A DNA stretch of 64,000 nt from contig NZ_CP029481.1 in assembly GCF_003151255.1 (NCBI RefSeq), positions 3,162,001 through 3,226,000 of the forward strand, read 5' to 3'. The notes below the pieces were generated by a model. The model was given only the letters and a program-made list of their open reading frames with translations, did no database searches and was not told the DNA's origin. Both the position numbers and the translations under genes were made by a program. Source of the DNA: Microvirga sp. 17 mud 1-3 (GTDB lineage Bacteria > Pseudomonadota > Alphaproteobacteria > Rhizobiales > Beijerinckiaceae). Positions 25,058-33,583 of this stretch are shown here, in pieces (positions within the stretch are counted from its first letter, which is position 1; each line of letters begins with the position of its first letter).

Positions 25058-25084
25058 CGCCTCGGGCGCGGATCCTGAGCGCCT

Positions 25085-25825
25085 TCAGCGGGGCGGCAGG
25101 ACCTGCGCGATCTCGGCCTCGCCCATGATGCGGTATTCCCCCGGCGCGATATCGTCCGGCAGGGTGAGGCCGCCCATGCGGTCCCGGTGCAGGGCGACCA
25201 CATGGTTGCCGACCGCTGCGAACATCCGGCGCACCTGATGGTAGCGTCCTTCCGTGATGGTCACGAGGGCCTCCGTCGGCGAGAGCACCTCCAGTTCGGC
25301 CGGCAGGAGCGGCTTGTCCTCGTTGTCGAGCATCAGCGTCCCTGAGGAGAAGATTGCGGCCTCGTCGCCCCGCAGGGGACGGTCGAGGGTGACGCGATAG
25401 CGCTTGGAGACGTTGCTGCGCGGCGAGATGATGCGGTGGAGCAGGGTGCCGTCGTCGGTCATCAGCAGCAGGCCCGACGTTTCCTTGTCCAGGCGGCCGA
25501 CCGTGGAGAGCGCCGGGTCGCGGCGGCGCCAGCGGGGCGGCAGCAGACCATAGACCAGGGGTCCCGCCTCCTTGTGCGAGCAGGTGACGCCGAGCGGCTT
25601 GTTCAGCATCAGCAAGAGGCCGGGCGGCGGGTCGAGAGGTTCGTCGTCCACCTGCATCCGCTCCGGCAGATCGCGCGTGACGGCGATGCGCTGATCCGGC
25701 TCCTCGATGATGGCGCCGTCAAGGGTTACGGCCCCTGCGTCCACGAGTTGCTGCACCTCCCGCCTTGAGCCATAGCCCAGATTGGCGAGCAGCCGGTCGA
25801 GCCTGAGGGTGGCAGCCTTGCTCAT
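25085..25825 (-). CDS. RsuA/RluB-family pseudouridine synthase
   Basis: The 246-residue protein has an N-terminal S4 RNA-binding domain (LRLDRLLANLGYGSRREVQQLVDAGAVTLDG). The catalytic domain carries the GRLDKETSGLLLMTDDG motif with the active-site Asp, and the ITEGRYHQVRRMFAAVGNHV block. It isomerises a specific uridine in rRNA. The RsuA-like organisation suggests 16S U516 or a 23S site, but I cannot separate these. Its start overlaps the rsmC-like stop (ATGA). Confidence 0.88.
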   Translation of the reverse strand: MSKAATLRLDRLLANLGYGSRREVQQLVDAGAVTLDGAIIEEPDQRIAVTRDLPERMQVDDEPLDPPPGLLLMLNKPLGVTCSHKEAGPLVYGLLPPRWRRRDPALSTVGRLDKETSGLLLMTDDGTLLHRIISPRSNVSKRYRVTLDRPLRGDEAAIFSSGTLMLDNEDKPLLPAELEVLSPTEALVTITEGRYHQVRRMFAAVGNHVVALHRDRMGGLTLPDDIAPGEYRIMGEAEIAQVLPPR

Positions 25826-26739
25826 GCGTGGGCCTCGTAGATCTTGTAGAGGCCGGTCTCGGCCTTCAGGGCGATGCGCCGGAACAGGGGCTTCATCACG
25901 GCCTCGTAGGGAAGATGGCGGTTGGCGACGAGCCAGCACGCGCCGCCGGGACGCAGGGCCTCGGCCGCACGGCGGATGAAGCTCTGCCCAAGGGCGCGGT
26001 CCTCCGCGCCGCCATCGTGGAAGGGCGGGTTCATGACCACGAAATCGAGCCCGGTCTCGCCCGCGCCGGAGGCACGCACATCGGCCCAGCGCGCCTTTGC
26101 ACGCGGATCCGCCACGTTGCGGCGGGCCGCCTCGACGGCACGGCGGTCGATATCGACCAGCGTCAGCGCCTTGACCTCAGGCGAGCGGAGGATGGCCCGC
26201 GCGAGGATGCCGAGGCCGCAGCCGAGATCCGCGCCGCGGCCCGAGAAAGCCGGGAGGTGCTCCAGAAGCAGGGCGCTGCCGGGATCGACCCGATCCCAGC
26301 TGAAGATGCCTGGCTGCGTCCACAGGCCGAGATCCTCGTTGAACCGCATCCCGCCCGCAGTGACCGCCTCCTCGATGCCGGAGAGCTCAGCCGGACGGGC
26401 CACGGTGCAGATCCGGTAGTGCCGCCTTGGCTCTTCGGCGACCATGCAGCCGAAGCCCACAAGCTCCTTGCGCAGCCGCGATCCGCCCTTGTCCTTTGGG
26501 GCCAGCACCGTCAGCCGCCCTTCAGGCGCGAGCGCCCTCAAACCGAGGGCAAGGGTATAGCGCCGTTCCAGGGTTCCGGGCGGGGCGAGCATCGTGAGGC
26601 TCTTAAGCCCGCCCTCGGCACAATCCTCAAGCGCCTGAGCGCCGGGCTCGAGCGGCGAGAACGGAATGGCTCCCTCCGGCACGGCCGCCAGCTCGTCCGG
26701 AGGAGCGCCGTACACGCCATCGGGTTTCGTCTCGTCCAA
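25822..26739 (-). CDS. rsmC: Class I SAM-dependent methyltransferase, RsmC-like
   Basis: The 305-residue protein has an N-terminal degenerate methyltransferase half and a C-terminal active half with the SAM motif DLGCGLGILARAIL and the catalytic NPPFHDG. This duplicated architecture matches RsmC/RlmG enzymes that make N2-methylguanosine in rRNA; RsmC targets 16S G1207. It is translationally coupled to the pseudouridine synthase downstream, forming an rRNA-modification pair. Assignment to RsmC rather than a sister enzyme is likely, not certain. Confidence 0.8.
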   Translation of the reverse strand: MDETKPDGVYGAPPDELAAVPEGAIPFSPLEPGAQALEDCAEGGLKSLTMLAPPGTLERRYTLALGLRALAPEGRLTVLAPKDKGGSRLRKELVGFGCMVAEEPRRHYRICTVARPAELSGIEEAVTAGGMRFNEDLGLWTQPGIFSWDRVDPGSALLLEHLPAFSGRGADLGCGLGILARAILRSPEVKALTLVDIDRRAVEAARRNVADPRAKARWADVRASGAGETGLDFVVMNPPFHDGGAEDRALGQSFIRRAAEALRPGGACWLVANRHLPYEAVMKPLFRRIALKAETGLYKIYEAHA

Positions 26740-26823
26740 AGCTTAGGTCACCCCTGCTGATCTCCCGGGCTCCTATAGCGGTGCCGGCCCGGCGGCGCGA
26801 CCCTTTTCGTCCCGGAACGAGGC

Positions 26824-27156
26824 TCAGCTCGTCGTCTCGGTGCAGCGGTGCCAAGTCTGGACGGGACGCTCCGGCCCGAAGCGGATCTGCACCACGGTCT
26901 CGCTCAACAGGCGCATGGACACTTCCTGTCCCCCGTCGGGCTCGCTCTGCGGAGCCGTATAGAGGAAGGAATGGCGCGTATAGGCGCCCTGCATCCGCGT
27001 TCCGCCCGGCGTGACGATGGCGGGGCCGGCGATGGACAGGTGGCGCCCGTCATCGCTGCACCATTCCCCGTCGATGGCGTCCGCAAGGGCCGGGGTCGCG
27101 CCGATACAGGCTGCGAGCGCAACAGCCGGCCAGAGGATTCGTCCCTGTCGCATCAT
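26824..27156 (-). CDS. Secreted small protein of unknown function
   Basis: The 110-residue protein starts at 27156 after GGAGGGAG. It has a signal peptide (RILWPAVALAACIGATPALA). The mature part, DGEWCSDDGRHLSIAGPAIVTPGGTRMQG..., has two Cys that may form a disulfide. The pattern G.WC..D.R...I.GP.IVTPGG....Y.RH.F.Y resembles periplasmic proteins of unknown function seen across Rhizobiales. Confidence 0.7.
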   Translation of the reverse strand: MMRQGRILWPAVALAACIGATPALADAIDGEWCSDDGRHLSIAGPAIVTPGGTRMQGAYTRHSFLYTAPQSEPDGGQEVSMRLLSETVVQIRFGPERPVQTWHRCTETTS

Positions 27157-27322
27157 GACGGTCTCCCTCCTTCGCCGGGCATGATCCGCCTCTCCGACCT
27201 GCTCCGTCAATCGTGACAGATACCCGAGCCGCGGCCCTGCAACTCCCGGGCCTAGCACGGCGTTTTATCTTTGCCGGACGGATGTCCCGCTCCGACGATC
27301 ATTCAGACCGAGGAGGTCCCAA

Positions 27323-27634
27323 ATGCGCTACCTGTTCGTCAGCACGATCGCGGCCGCCCTGGCTTTGGGCACCGGAGCCATGGCGCAGACACCCGTCCCG
27401 AATGCCAGCGGCTCGCAGACCACGAACCCGGCGACCTATGGGGCAACCGCCATGCAGCCTCAGGCGCAGCAGCACATGACCAAGCAGCCGATGAAGAAGC
27501 GGCATGCGACGCGCAAGCACCATGCCCCGACGACCACCGGCAGCGTGCACCGCACACCGGTTCCGAATGCCAGCGGATCGCAGGTGACGGCCCCTGACAC
27601 TTATCGGGCCAATGCCTATCAGAACCGCCGTTAA
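27323..27634 (+). CDS. Secreted small basic protein with a duplicated decapeptide
   Basis: The 103-residue product starts at 27323 with GAGGAGG seven bases upstream. After the signal peptide (MRYLFVSTIAAALALGTGAMA) comes a low-complexity Gln/Met/His/Lys-rich mature chain. The decapeptide TPVPNASGSQ appears twice, at the mature N-terminus and again about 55 residues later. It is probably disordered in the periplasm. No family is recognised. Confidence 0.65.
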   Translation: MRYLFVSTIAAALALGTGAMAQTPVPNASGSQTTNPATYGATAMQPQAQQHMTKQPMKKRHATRKHHAPTTTGSVHRTPVPNASGSQVTAPDTYRANAYQNRR

Positions 27635-27649
27635 ACCTCTGCGCGGTCC

Positions 27650-27677
27650 GGTCCGGATAGGCTGAACTGTCCGGACC
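27650..27677. terminator. Terminator hairpin between convergent genes
   Basis: GGTCCGGA (27650-27657) and TCCGGACC (27670-27677) are exact complements around a 12-nt loop. They lie between the convergent ends of the small secreted protein gene and nsrR. No U tract is obvious. Confidence 0.45.
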
Positions 27678-27704
27678 AACGGGGGCCACAGAGGGTAAGA
27701 AGAT

Positions 27705-28148
27705 TCAGGCGGCGGCCGAGATGCCGAGCCGCTCCTTGATCATGGGCCGATGCTGGATAAGGTCGGCGAGCGTGACCTTTTCGAGCTCGGCCAGGAAGGC
27801 GTCGAGCGCCCGCGACAGGGCCCCGGTCAGGCGGCAGGCGCCGCTGAGGACGCATTCGGAGGGCCCGTCTCCGAGACAACTGACGAGGCGCATGTCGTCC
27901 TCGAGCGAGCGAACCACGGTTCCGATACGGATCTCGGCAGGACTTTGAGCAAGCCGGAGCCCCCCTGCCCGGCCCCGGACGCTGCGCACGAGGCCAAGGC
28001 CGACAAGGGTCTGGGCCACCTTCATCAGGTGGTTCTTCGAGACCCGGTGACGCCGGGCGAGCTCCTCGATAGTGACGAGCCGGTCGTTAAGAACGGCCAG
28101 GCTCATCAGCATGCGAAGAGCATAATCGGTATGCGCTGTCAGCTTCAT
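27705..28148 (-). CDS. nsrR: NsrR-type Rrf2 family regulator
   Basis: The 147-residue protein has an Rrf2 winged helix (ELARRHRVSKNHLMKVAQTL, wing GRAGGLRLAQ). Three Cys (91, 99, 105; SCLGDGPSECVLSGACRL) could ligate an iron-sulfur cluster, followed by the NsrR-like ALDAFLAELEKVTLADLI. NsrR senses nitric oxide through its [4Fe-4S] cluster and represses NO-detoxification genes. It is divergent from a truncated haemoglobin gene, and the shared 80-bp region holds an NsrR-like dyad. The spacing between the first two Cys is slightly longer than in E. coli NsrR. Confidence 0.85.
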   Translation of the reverse strand: MKLTAHTDYALRMLMSLAVLNDRLVTIEELARRHRVSKNHLMKVAQTLVGLGLVRSVRGRAGGLRLAQSPAEIRIGTVVRSLEDDMRLVSCLGDGPSECVLSGACRLTGALSRALDAFLAELEKVTLADLIQHRPMIKERLGISAAA

Positions 28149-28158
28149 GGGACCCTCA

Positions 28159-28181
28159 AAGAGGTATTGAAAATACCTGTT
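28159..28181. promoter_or_regulatory. Candidate NsrR operator
   Basis: AGGTATT-GAA-AATACCT (28162-28178) is a perfect dyad in an A/G-rich flank (AAG...GTT). It resembles the published NsrR consensus, two AAGnTGTATTT-like arms around one base pair. It lies 14 bp upstream of the nsrR start and 51 bp before the globin start, so it could control both genes. Confidence 0.6.
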
Positions 28182-28193
28182 TTGGCGCATACA

Positions 28194-28219
28194 CAAAAGG
28201 TGCCCCGAGGAACCTTTTG
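28194..28219. promoter_or_regulatory. Second inverted repeat overlapping the globin translation start region
   Basis: CAAAAGGT (28194-28201) and ACCTTTTG (28212-28219) form a perfect 8-bp dyad with a 10-nt spacer. The right arm ends nine bases before the globin start, and the spacer contains the only ribosome-binding-like GAGGA. If transcribed, it could fold and hide the ribosome binding site. Confidence 0.45.
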
Positions 28220-28228
28220 CACCCGTTC

Positions 28229-28657
28229 ATGACCCCCCGCCCCATCCCTCTCACCGAACCCAAAGCCTCGATTACCGAGGATCTGATCCGCGAGCTGGTG
28301 AACACCTTCTACAGCCGTGTCCTGGAGGACGGGACGCTGGGGCCGATCTTCCGGAAGGCCCTGGAATCCCGATGGGACGAGCACCTCGACATCATGGTGG
28401 ATTTCTGGTCCTCCGTCAGCCTGGGCACCGGGCGCTACGGGGGCAAGCCCCATGTGGCCCATCGCAGCCTCGGCCTGATCGAGGAACATTTTCACCTCTG
28501 GCTCGCCCTGTTCGAATCCACGGCCCGGGAGGTCTGCCCCGCCGATGCGGCGGCGTTCTTCATCGACCGGGCGCACCGGATCGCCGACAGTCTCCAGATC
28601 GGTCTCAATATCGGCCCCAAGGCCCTCCGCCTGCCGAATGCACCTGCCGGCGCGTAA
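28229..28657 (+). CDS. Group III truncated haemoglobin
   Basis: The 142-residue protein fits the group III truncated globin family: ITEDLIRELVNTFYSRVLEDGTLGPIF, WDEHLDIMVDFWSSV, then KPHVAHRSLGLIEEHFHLWLALFE with the proximal His of helix F. These globins bind O2 and NO; next to an NsrR regulator, a role in nitric oxide detoxification is likely. Its 3' end does not overlap the flavoprotein gene but lies only 4 bp away. The start is the ATG at 28229; a TTG at 28217 would overlap the hairpin. Confidence 0.88.
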   Translation: MTPRPIPLTEPKASITEDLIRELVNTFYSRVLEDGTLGPIFRKALESRWDEHLDIMVDFWSSVSLGTGRYGGKPHVAHRSLGLIEEHFHLWLALFESTAREVCPADAAAFFIDRAHRIADSLQIGLNIGPKALRLPNAPAGA

Positions 28658-28661
28658 GGCT

Positions 28662-29873
28662 TTACACGGCCTGTCCGGCGCACCAGCCCGAGGACCAGGC
28701 CCACTGGAAATTGTAGCCGCCGAGCCAGCCGGTCACGTCCACCACTTCGCCGATGAAGTACAGGCCGGGTACCGCCTTCGCCTCCATGGTCCGGGAATCC
28801 AGCGCACGGGTATCGACCCCGCCGAGCGTCACCTCGGCCGTGCGATAGCCCTCCGAGCCCGCGGGCTTGAAGCGCCAGCGGTTCACGGCCTCGTCGATCC
28901 GGCGCAGCACCTTGTCCGAGAGGTCCGCGAGATTGCCGCTCACCCGCTCGGTCTCGGCTATCAGCTGCGCCAGACGCTTCGGCAGGAACTGTGAAAGCGC
29001 CGTCTGCAAAGCCTGACGCCCATTCTGCGCCCTGGCGGCGCGCAGTTCTTCGAACAAATTGGTCCCTGGCAGCATCGCGACCACAATCTCGTCGCCCTCC
29101 CGCCAATAGGACGAGATCTGCAGGATGGCGGGCCCGCTCAGGCCCCGATGGGTGAACAGCATCGCCTCGGAGAATTGCGTCTTGCCGCAGGAGACGACCG
29201 CATCCACAGACACGCCCGCAAGCGGCTTCAGCCGTTCGAGCAGGCCGGGCTCCAGGGTCAGGGGCACGAGAGCCGGACGGGTCTCGGTGACCGGGATGTC
29301 GAACTGCCGCGCAAGATCGTAGCCGAAGCCGGTTGCGCCCATCTTGGGGATCGACTTGCCGCCTGAGGCCACCACCAGGGAGCGGCAGCGGACTGCCCCG
29401 TTCGTCAGCCGCAGGTGAAATCCCTCCTCGTCCCGTACCGTCTCCTCGACAGCGGTCCCGAGCCGCAGGACAGCGCCATGGCGCTTCATCTCGGCCAGGA
29501 GGAGATCGACGATCTGGCGCGAGGAGCCGTCGCAGAAGAGCTGGCCTAAGGTCTTCTCGTGATAGGCGATGCCGTAGCGCTCCACGAGGCCAATGAAATC
29601 GTGCTGCGTGTAGCGCCTGAGAGCCGAAATGCAGAAGCTCGGATTCTGCGACAGGTAGTTCCGCGGTGCTGCGTGGAGATTGGTGAAATTGCAACGCCCG
29701 CCGCCCGAGATGCGGATTTTTTCGCCCGGAGCGTCCGCCTGGTCGAGGACGAGCACCGAGCGCCCGCGCCTGCCTGCCTCGGCGGCGCACATCATGCCCG
29801 CCGCACCGGCGCCGATCACCACCACATCGAATTGCTCCACGACCCGCCGTTCTCCTTTCGGACGGCGTTCCAC
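28662..29873 (-). CDS. HI0933/YhiN-family flavoprotein
   Basis: The 403-residue protein has an N-terminal FAD-binding motif (VVVIGAGAAGMMCAAEAGRRG) followed by the family signature GEKIRISGGGRCNFTN. The end is GLYFIGEVVDVTGWLGGYNFQWAWSSG, the second FAD-contact motif. The family (BaiN-like, NAD(P)/FAD-dependent) is widespread and its substrates are mostly unknown; BaiN homologues reduce steroid-like enones. A GTG start ten codons in is possible. Confidence 0.85.
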   Translation of the reverse strand: MERRPKGERRVVEQFDVVVIGAGAAGMMCAAEAGRRGRSVLVLDQADAPGEKIRISGGGRCNFTNLHAAPRNYLSQNPSFCISALRRYTQHDFIGLVERYGIAYHEKTLGQLFCDGSSRQIVDLLLAEMKRHGAVLRLGTAVEETVRDEEGFHLRLTNGAVRCRSLVVASGGKSIPKMGATGFGYDLARQFDIPVTETRPALVPLTLEPGLLERLKPLAGVSVDAVVSCGKTQFSEAMLFTHRGLSGPAILQISSYWREGDEIVVAMLPGTNLFEELRAARAQNGRQALQTALSQFLPKRLAQLIAETERVSGNLADLSDKVLRRIDEAVNRWRFKPAGSEGYRTAEVTLGGVDTRALDSRTMEAKAVPGLYFIGEVVDVTGWLGGYNFQWAWSSGWCAGQAV

Positions 29874-29943
29874 CCATGGAGGACGCCCGTTTCAGGCGCC
29901 GTTGGTACGCGATGGATGCTCTCCGGCGCAAGCGGCCGGCATA

Positions 29944-32346
29944 TCAGGAACCGGGCAGCGCATAGGCGATGACCGCATCCCCGGCCTTGGTGCCGAGCGA
30001 ACCGTGGCCTCCCGCCACCACTACCAGGAACTGGCGACCGCTCCTGGGCGACAGATAGGTCATCGGGGTGGCCTGCCCACCCGCCGGCAGACGGTCCTGC
30101 CAGAGCTGGCGGCCCGACGCGACGTCATAGGCGCGCACGTAATAATCCAGGGTCGAGGTCAGGAACGCGACGCCGCCTGCCGTCATGATCGGCCCGCCGA
30201 GGCTTGGCACGCCCATCTTGAAAGGAAGCGGTACAGGCGAAGAATCCCGCACCGTGCCGTTCCGGTGCTTCCAGGCCACCTCGCCGGTGCGCAGGTTCAG
30301 GCCCGCCACATAGCCCCAGGGCGGCGCCTGGCAGGGAAGGCCGAGGGGCGAGAGCAGCGCATGCAGATCCACCGCGAACGGCGCGCCGAAATTCGGGTTG
30401 AGGCTGCCGGTCTCCTGGCTGCCCTGGATGTCGGAGCCGCTCGAAGGCTCCTGCGGGCTCTGCTTCGGCGCCTCCTCGCGCGGGACGAGGCGTGACACGA
30501 AGGCCATGTAGCTCGGATTCGCAAAGGCGATCTGGCGTACCGGATCGACCGCGATGCCTCCCCAATCGATCACGCCGAAATTGCCCGGATAGACAAGGGA
30601 TCCTTGCGTGGAAGGCGGCGTGAACATGCCCTCATAGCGCAACTGCCGGAACTGGATGCGGCAGGCGAGCTGATCGAAGAGGGTAGCGCCCCACATGTCG
30701 CGCTCGCGCAGGGGCTGGTCCGGCGCCAGGGAAACGGACGAGAAGGGCTGGGTCGGCGAGGTCCGGTCGCCCGGCGCTGCGCCCTGCGGCACGGGCTTCT
30801 CGTCCACGGGGAAGATCGGCTGCCCGTTGCGGCGGTCGAGGATATAGATTCCGCCCTGCTTCGTCGGTGCGACGAGAGCCGGGATCGTCTCGCCATTCCG
30901 CTTGAGGTCGATGAGGCTCGGCTGCGCGCCGATATCCATGTCCCACAGGTCGTGGTGGACTGTCTGGTAGACCCATCGCACCTTTCCGGTCGCGATATCG
31001 AGAGCCAGGATGGAGCTGGAGAAGCGCTCCATATTCTCGGTCCGGCGGCCGCCCCACTGGTCGGGCGTCGCGTTACCCATGGGCAGATAGATCATGCCGA
31101 GCGCCTCGTCGGCGCTGGAGACGCTCCAGCTGTTGGGCGAGTTGTGCGTGTAGGTCTCGCCTGGGCCGATAGGCTCGGTGCTGTCCGGCTCGCCCGGATC
31201 CATGTTCCAGACGAGACGCCCCGTGTAGATGTCGTAGGCGCGGATCACGCCCGAAGGCTCGGTGGTCGAGACATTGTCGCTCACGTTGCCGGCCACGATG
31301 ACGAGGCTCTTCGTCACCACCGGTGGCGAGGTCGAATAATAGAAGCCTGGCTGCAAGTCGGGCATGCCGGCCCATAGATCCACATGCCCGTCCTTGCCGA
31401 AGCTCGGACAGGTCTTGCCGGTCGCGGCATCGAGCGCGATCAGCCGCGCATCGGCGGTGGGCAGGAGGATGCGCTGCGGGCATTCGCCGTTCGGCGGCAG
31501 GTTGTCGGGCGTCGACGCATGATAGGCCACGCCGCGGCAGGTGAGATGCTGCAGGCCTTTCGACTGGTTGATCTTGGGATCGTAGCGCCAGCGCTCCTGC
31601 CCGGTTTCCGCATCGAGCGCGATGGCGAAATCATGCGGCGTGCAGAGATAGAGCGTGTCCCCCACCTTCAGGGGCGTGACCTCGTAGGTGGTCTCCTGCG
31701 GATCTCCCGGACCACGGATATCACCCGTGTGATAAGTCCAGGCGACTTTCAGGCTCTTCACATTGTCCGGCGTGATCTTGGCGAGTGGCGAATAACGGCT
31801 GCCGAAGTTTGAGCGGCCCCAGGCGTGCCAGTCGCTATCGGGAACGCCGGCATAATCCGGCTGCGCCGCCGCCACGGCATCGGTGGGAAGGGCGCCATCC
31901 TGGTTATGATAGTCCTCGAAGAGCGCCGCGATGCCGACCACGGCGGCGATCACCAGGGCACCGGCCAGCGGCAGGCCTGCAGCGCGCCAGGGATGCGGAT
32001 CGTCCGCCCGCGCCAGGGGGCGCGCGATCCAGGGAAGCAGCAGGACGAGACCAACGATGAACACCACGTCGCCCCGCGGCGCGAGCTGCCACCAGTCGAG
32101 CCCGATCTCCCAGACCGCCCAGGCCAGGGTGCCGAGCACGAAGGCCGCATAGAGCCAGAGCGCCTCAGGTCTGCGGACGATGAGGAGGACGCCCGTGGCG
32201 ATGAAGACCAGCCCCGCAACGGCATAGTACCAGGACCCGCCCAGGCTCACGAGCCAGACGCCTCCGGCCAGCAGGGCCAGACCCAGGACCATGAGGCAGA
32301 TCCCGACAATCCAAAGGACGAAAGGCGTGCGGCCCGTTGACGGCAT
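29944..32346 (-). CDS. gcd: Membrane-bound PQQ-dependent glucose/quinate/shikimate dehydrogenase
   Basis: The 800-residue protein has five N-terminal transmembrane helices (residues about 8-145). A periplasmic beta-propeller follows (from YAGVPDSDWHAWGRSNFGSRYSPL), with PQQ-enzyme repeats such as WRYDPKI, GETYTHNSPNSW and WDMDIGAQPSL. This is the layout of Gcd, which oxidises glucose to gluconolactone at the membrane and passes electrons to ubiquinone. Quinate and shikimate dehydrogenases share the architecture, so the substrate is not certain. No pqq genes are in the window. Confidence 0.9.
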   Translation of the reverse strand: MPSTGRTPFVLWIVGICLMVLGLALLAGGVWLVSLGGSWYYAVAGLVFIATGVLLIVRRPEALWLYAAFVLGTLAWAVWEIGLDWWQLAPRGDVVFIVGLVLLLPWIARPLARADDPHPWRAAGLPLAGALVIAAVVGIAALFEDYHNQDGALPTDAVAAAQPDYAGVPDSDWHAWGRSNFGSRYSPLAKITPDNVKSLKVAWTYHTGDIRGPGDPQETTYEVTPLKVGDTLYLCTPHDFAIALDAETGQERWRYDPKINQSKGLQHLTCRGVAYHASTPDNLPPNGECPQRILLPTADARLIALDAATGKTCPSFGKDGHVDLWAGMPDLQPGFYYSTSPPVVTKSLVIVAGNVSDNVSTTEPSGVIRAYDIYTGRLVWNMDPGEPDSTEPIGPGETYTHNSPNSWSVSSADEALGMIYLPMGNATPDQWGGRRTENMERFSSSILALDIATGKVRWVYQTVHHDLWDMDIGAQPSLIDLKRNGETIPALVAPTKQGGIYILDRRNGQPIFPVDEKPVPQGAAPGDRTSPTQPFSSVSLAPDQPLRERDMWGATLFDQLACRIQFRQLRYEGMFTPPSTQGSLVYPGNFGVIDWGGIAVDPVRQIAFANPSYMAFVSRLVPREEAPKQSPQEPSSGSDIQGSQETGSLNPNFGAPFAVDLHALLSPLGLPCQAPPWGYVAGLNLRTGEVAWKHRNGTVRDSSPVPLPFKMGVPSLGGPIMTAGGVAFLTSTLDYYVRAYDVASGRQLWQDRLPAGGQATPMTYLSPRSGRQFLVVVAGGHGSLGTKAGDAVIAYALPGS

Positions 32347-32409
32347 ACGGGAGCTCCGGCGAGAGGGGATGCCCCGTCAACGCCACCACGGCGGAAGGGT
32401 TGCCTGTCC

Positions 32410-32432
32410 GGCCCGGCGCCTCTCGCCCGGCC
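32410..32432 (-). terminator. Possible terminator after the alpha/beta hydrolase gene
   Basis: GGCCCGGCG (32410-32418) and CGCCCGGCC (32424-32432) pair with one central mismatch around CCTCT. The stem abuts the hydrolase stop codon on the minus strand. There is no T tract. Confidence 0.35.
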
Positions 32433-33494
32433 TTAGGCGCGGACCTGCGCCGCCATGGCCGGGGATGGGGCCCGCGGGCGGGCCTTCGCCCGTGAGGCGA
32501 CCCCGTCGACCGCCTGGATGACCGCGTCGGGGGCGAGATGCTGGATCATATGGCCAAGGCCGGGCAGCGCCATATAGACGCTGTTGGGCAGATCCTCCTG
32601 AAGACGCTCCGACTGGCGTCCCGAATAGACGATCTCGTCGGAATCACCGGCTACGATGACGGTCGGGACCGTGATGTCGGGATAATGGCCCTGCATCTCC
32701 ATGGCGGCCGGGATCATGAGCGCCGTGTCTTCCGCAACGGCGCGCAATTGAGAGGGCCGCAGCACCAGCGCCTTGGGGAAGCGCTCCTCGAAACGACGCG
32801 GAACCGGCGCAGGTGCGAAGATCTTGCGGATGAGCTTCGGAAGCAAAGCCTTGGCGGCGAGCGGCCCCACCGTATGACGCATGAGGTCGCCGAGGACCGG
32901 GATGGCGGGCGGCGAGAAGAGCACCACATCGGCCCGGGCCGTCGGGTAGTAATATCCGGACAGCAGCACGAGGCCCCGCACGAGCGTCGGCGCCTCCAGG
33001 GCCAGGCTGAGGGCAATCAATGTGCCCCAGGAATGGCCGAGGACCAGCGCATCCCGGACACCCATCAGCTGCAGGGCGCTCTCGAACAGGCGCGCATAGG
33101 CGCGCGGCGTCCACAGGCGGCGCGGCCGCGAGCTGTAGCCGAAGCCGGGCCGGTCGAACACGATCACGCGATAGTCCTTGGCCAGGCGGTCGACGATGCC
33201 GCTGATCAGGAAATCCTGGATCATGGATCCATTGCCGTGCAGGAGCACGAGCGGTTCGCCCCTGCCCCGCTCGATATAGTGGAGGCGCACGCCGTCCACG
33301 GTCATGAACCGGCCGATGGGCGGGTACTCACGCTCCGCCTCGGTCGCCTGCATGGATGTGTAGAGGGCCGCGGCTCCCATGACGGCCGCACCGCCGATCA
33401 GGGCCGGCGTCAGCCAGTTGGTCCCCGGTCCGGTCTCCCGCCGCGCCGGCGCGAACGCGGCGTGGCCTTTCCCCGTATGAAGGCTGTTGTGCAT
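32433..33494 (-). CDS. Alpha/beta hydrolase
   Basis: The 353-residue protein has an N-terminal hydrophobic segment near residues 28-48 (LTPALIGGAAVMGAAALYTS), probably a membrane anchor. The hydrolase core follows: oxyanion HGNG (LVLLHGNGSM), DRPGFGYSSRP, nucleophile elbow GHSWG, acid near GDSDEIV and His in LGHMIQHLAP. These give a complete Ser-Asp-His triad. The family includes esterases, haloperoxidases and epoxide hydrolases; the substrate is unknown. Confidence 0.85.
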   Translation of the reverse strand: MHNSLHTGKGHAAFAPARRETGPGTNWLTPALIGGAAVMGAAALYTSMQATEAEREYPPIGRFMTVDGVRLHYIERGRGEPLVLLHGNGSMIQDFLISGIVDRLAKDYRVIVFDRPGFGYSSRPRRLWTPRAYARLFESALQLMGVRDALVLGHSWGTLIALSLALEAPTLVRGLVLLSGYYYPTARADVVLFSPPAIPVLGDLMRHTVGPLAAKALLPKLIRKIFAPAPVPRRFEERFPKALVLRPSQLRAVAEDTALMIPAAMEMQGHYPDITVPTVIVAGDSDEIVYSGRQSERLQEDLPNSVYMALPGLGHMIQHLAPDAVIQAVDGVASRAKARPRAPSPAMAAQVRA

Positions 33495-33583
33495 GAGACG
33501 TCTCCCTGGTCACAGGGAACGAACGCGCAATGCTCCACGAGGTTGCTCCGGGCCCGGGCCCGACCCTTCGGGCAGATCGCCGC

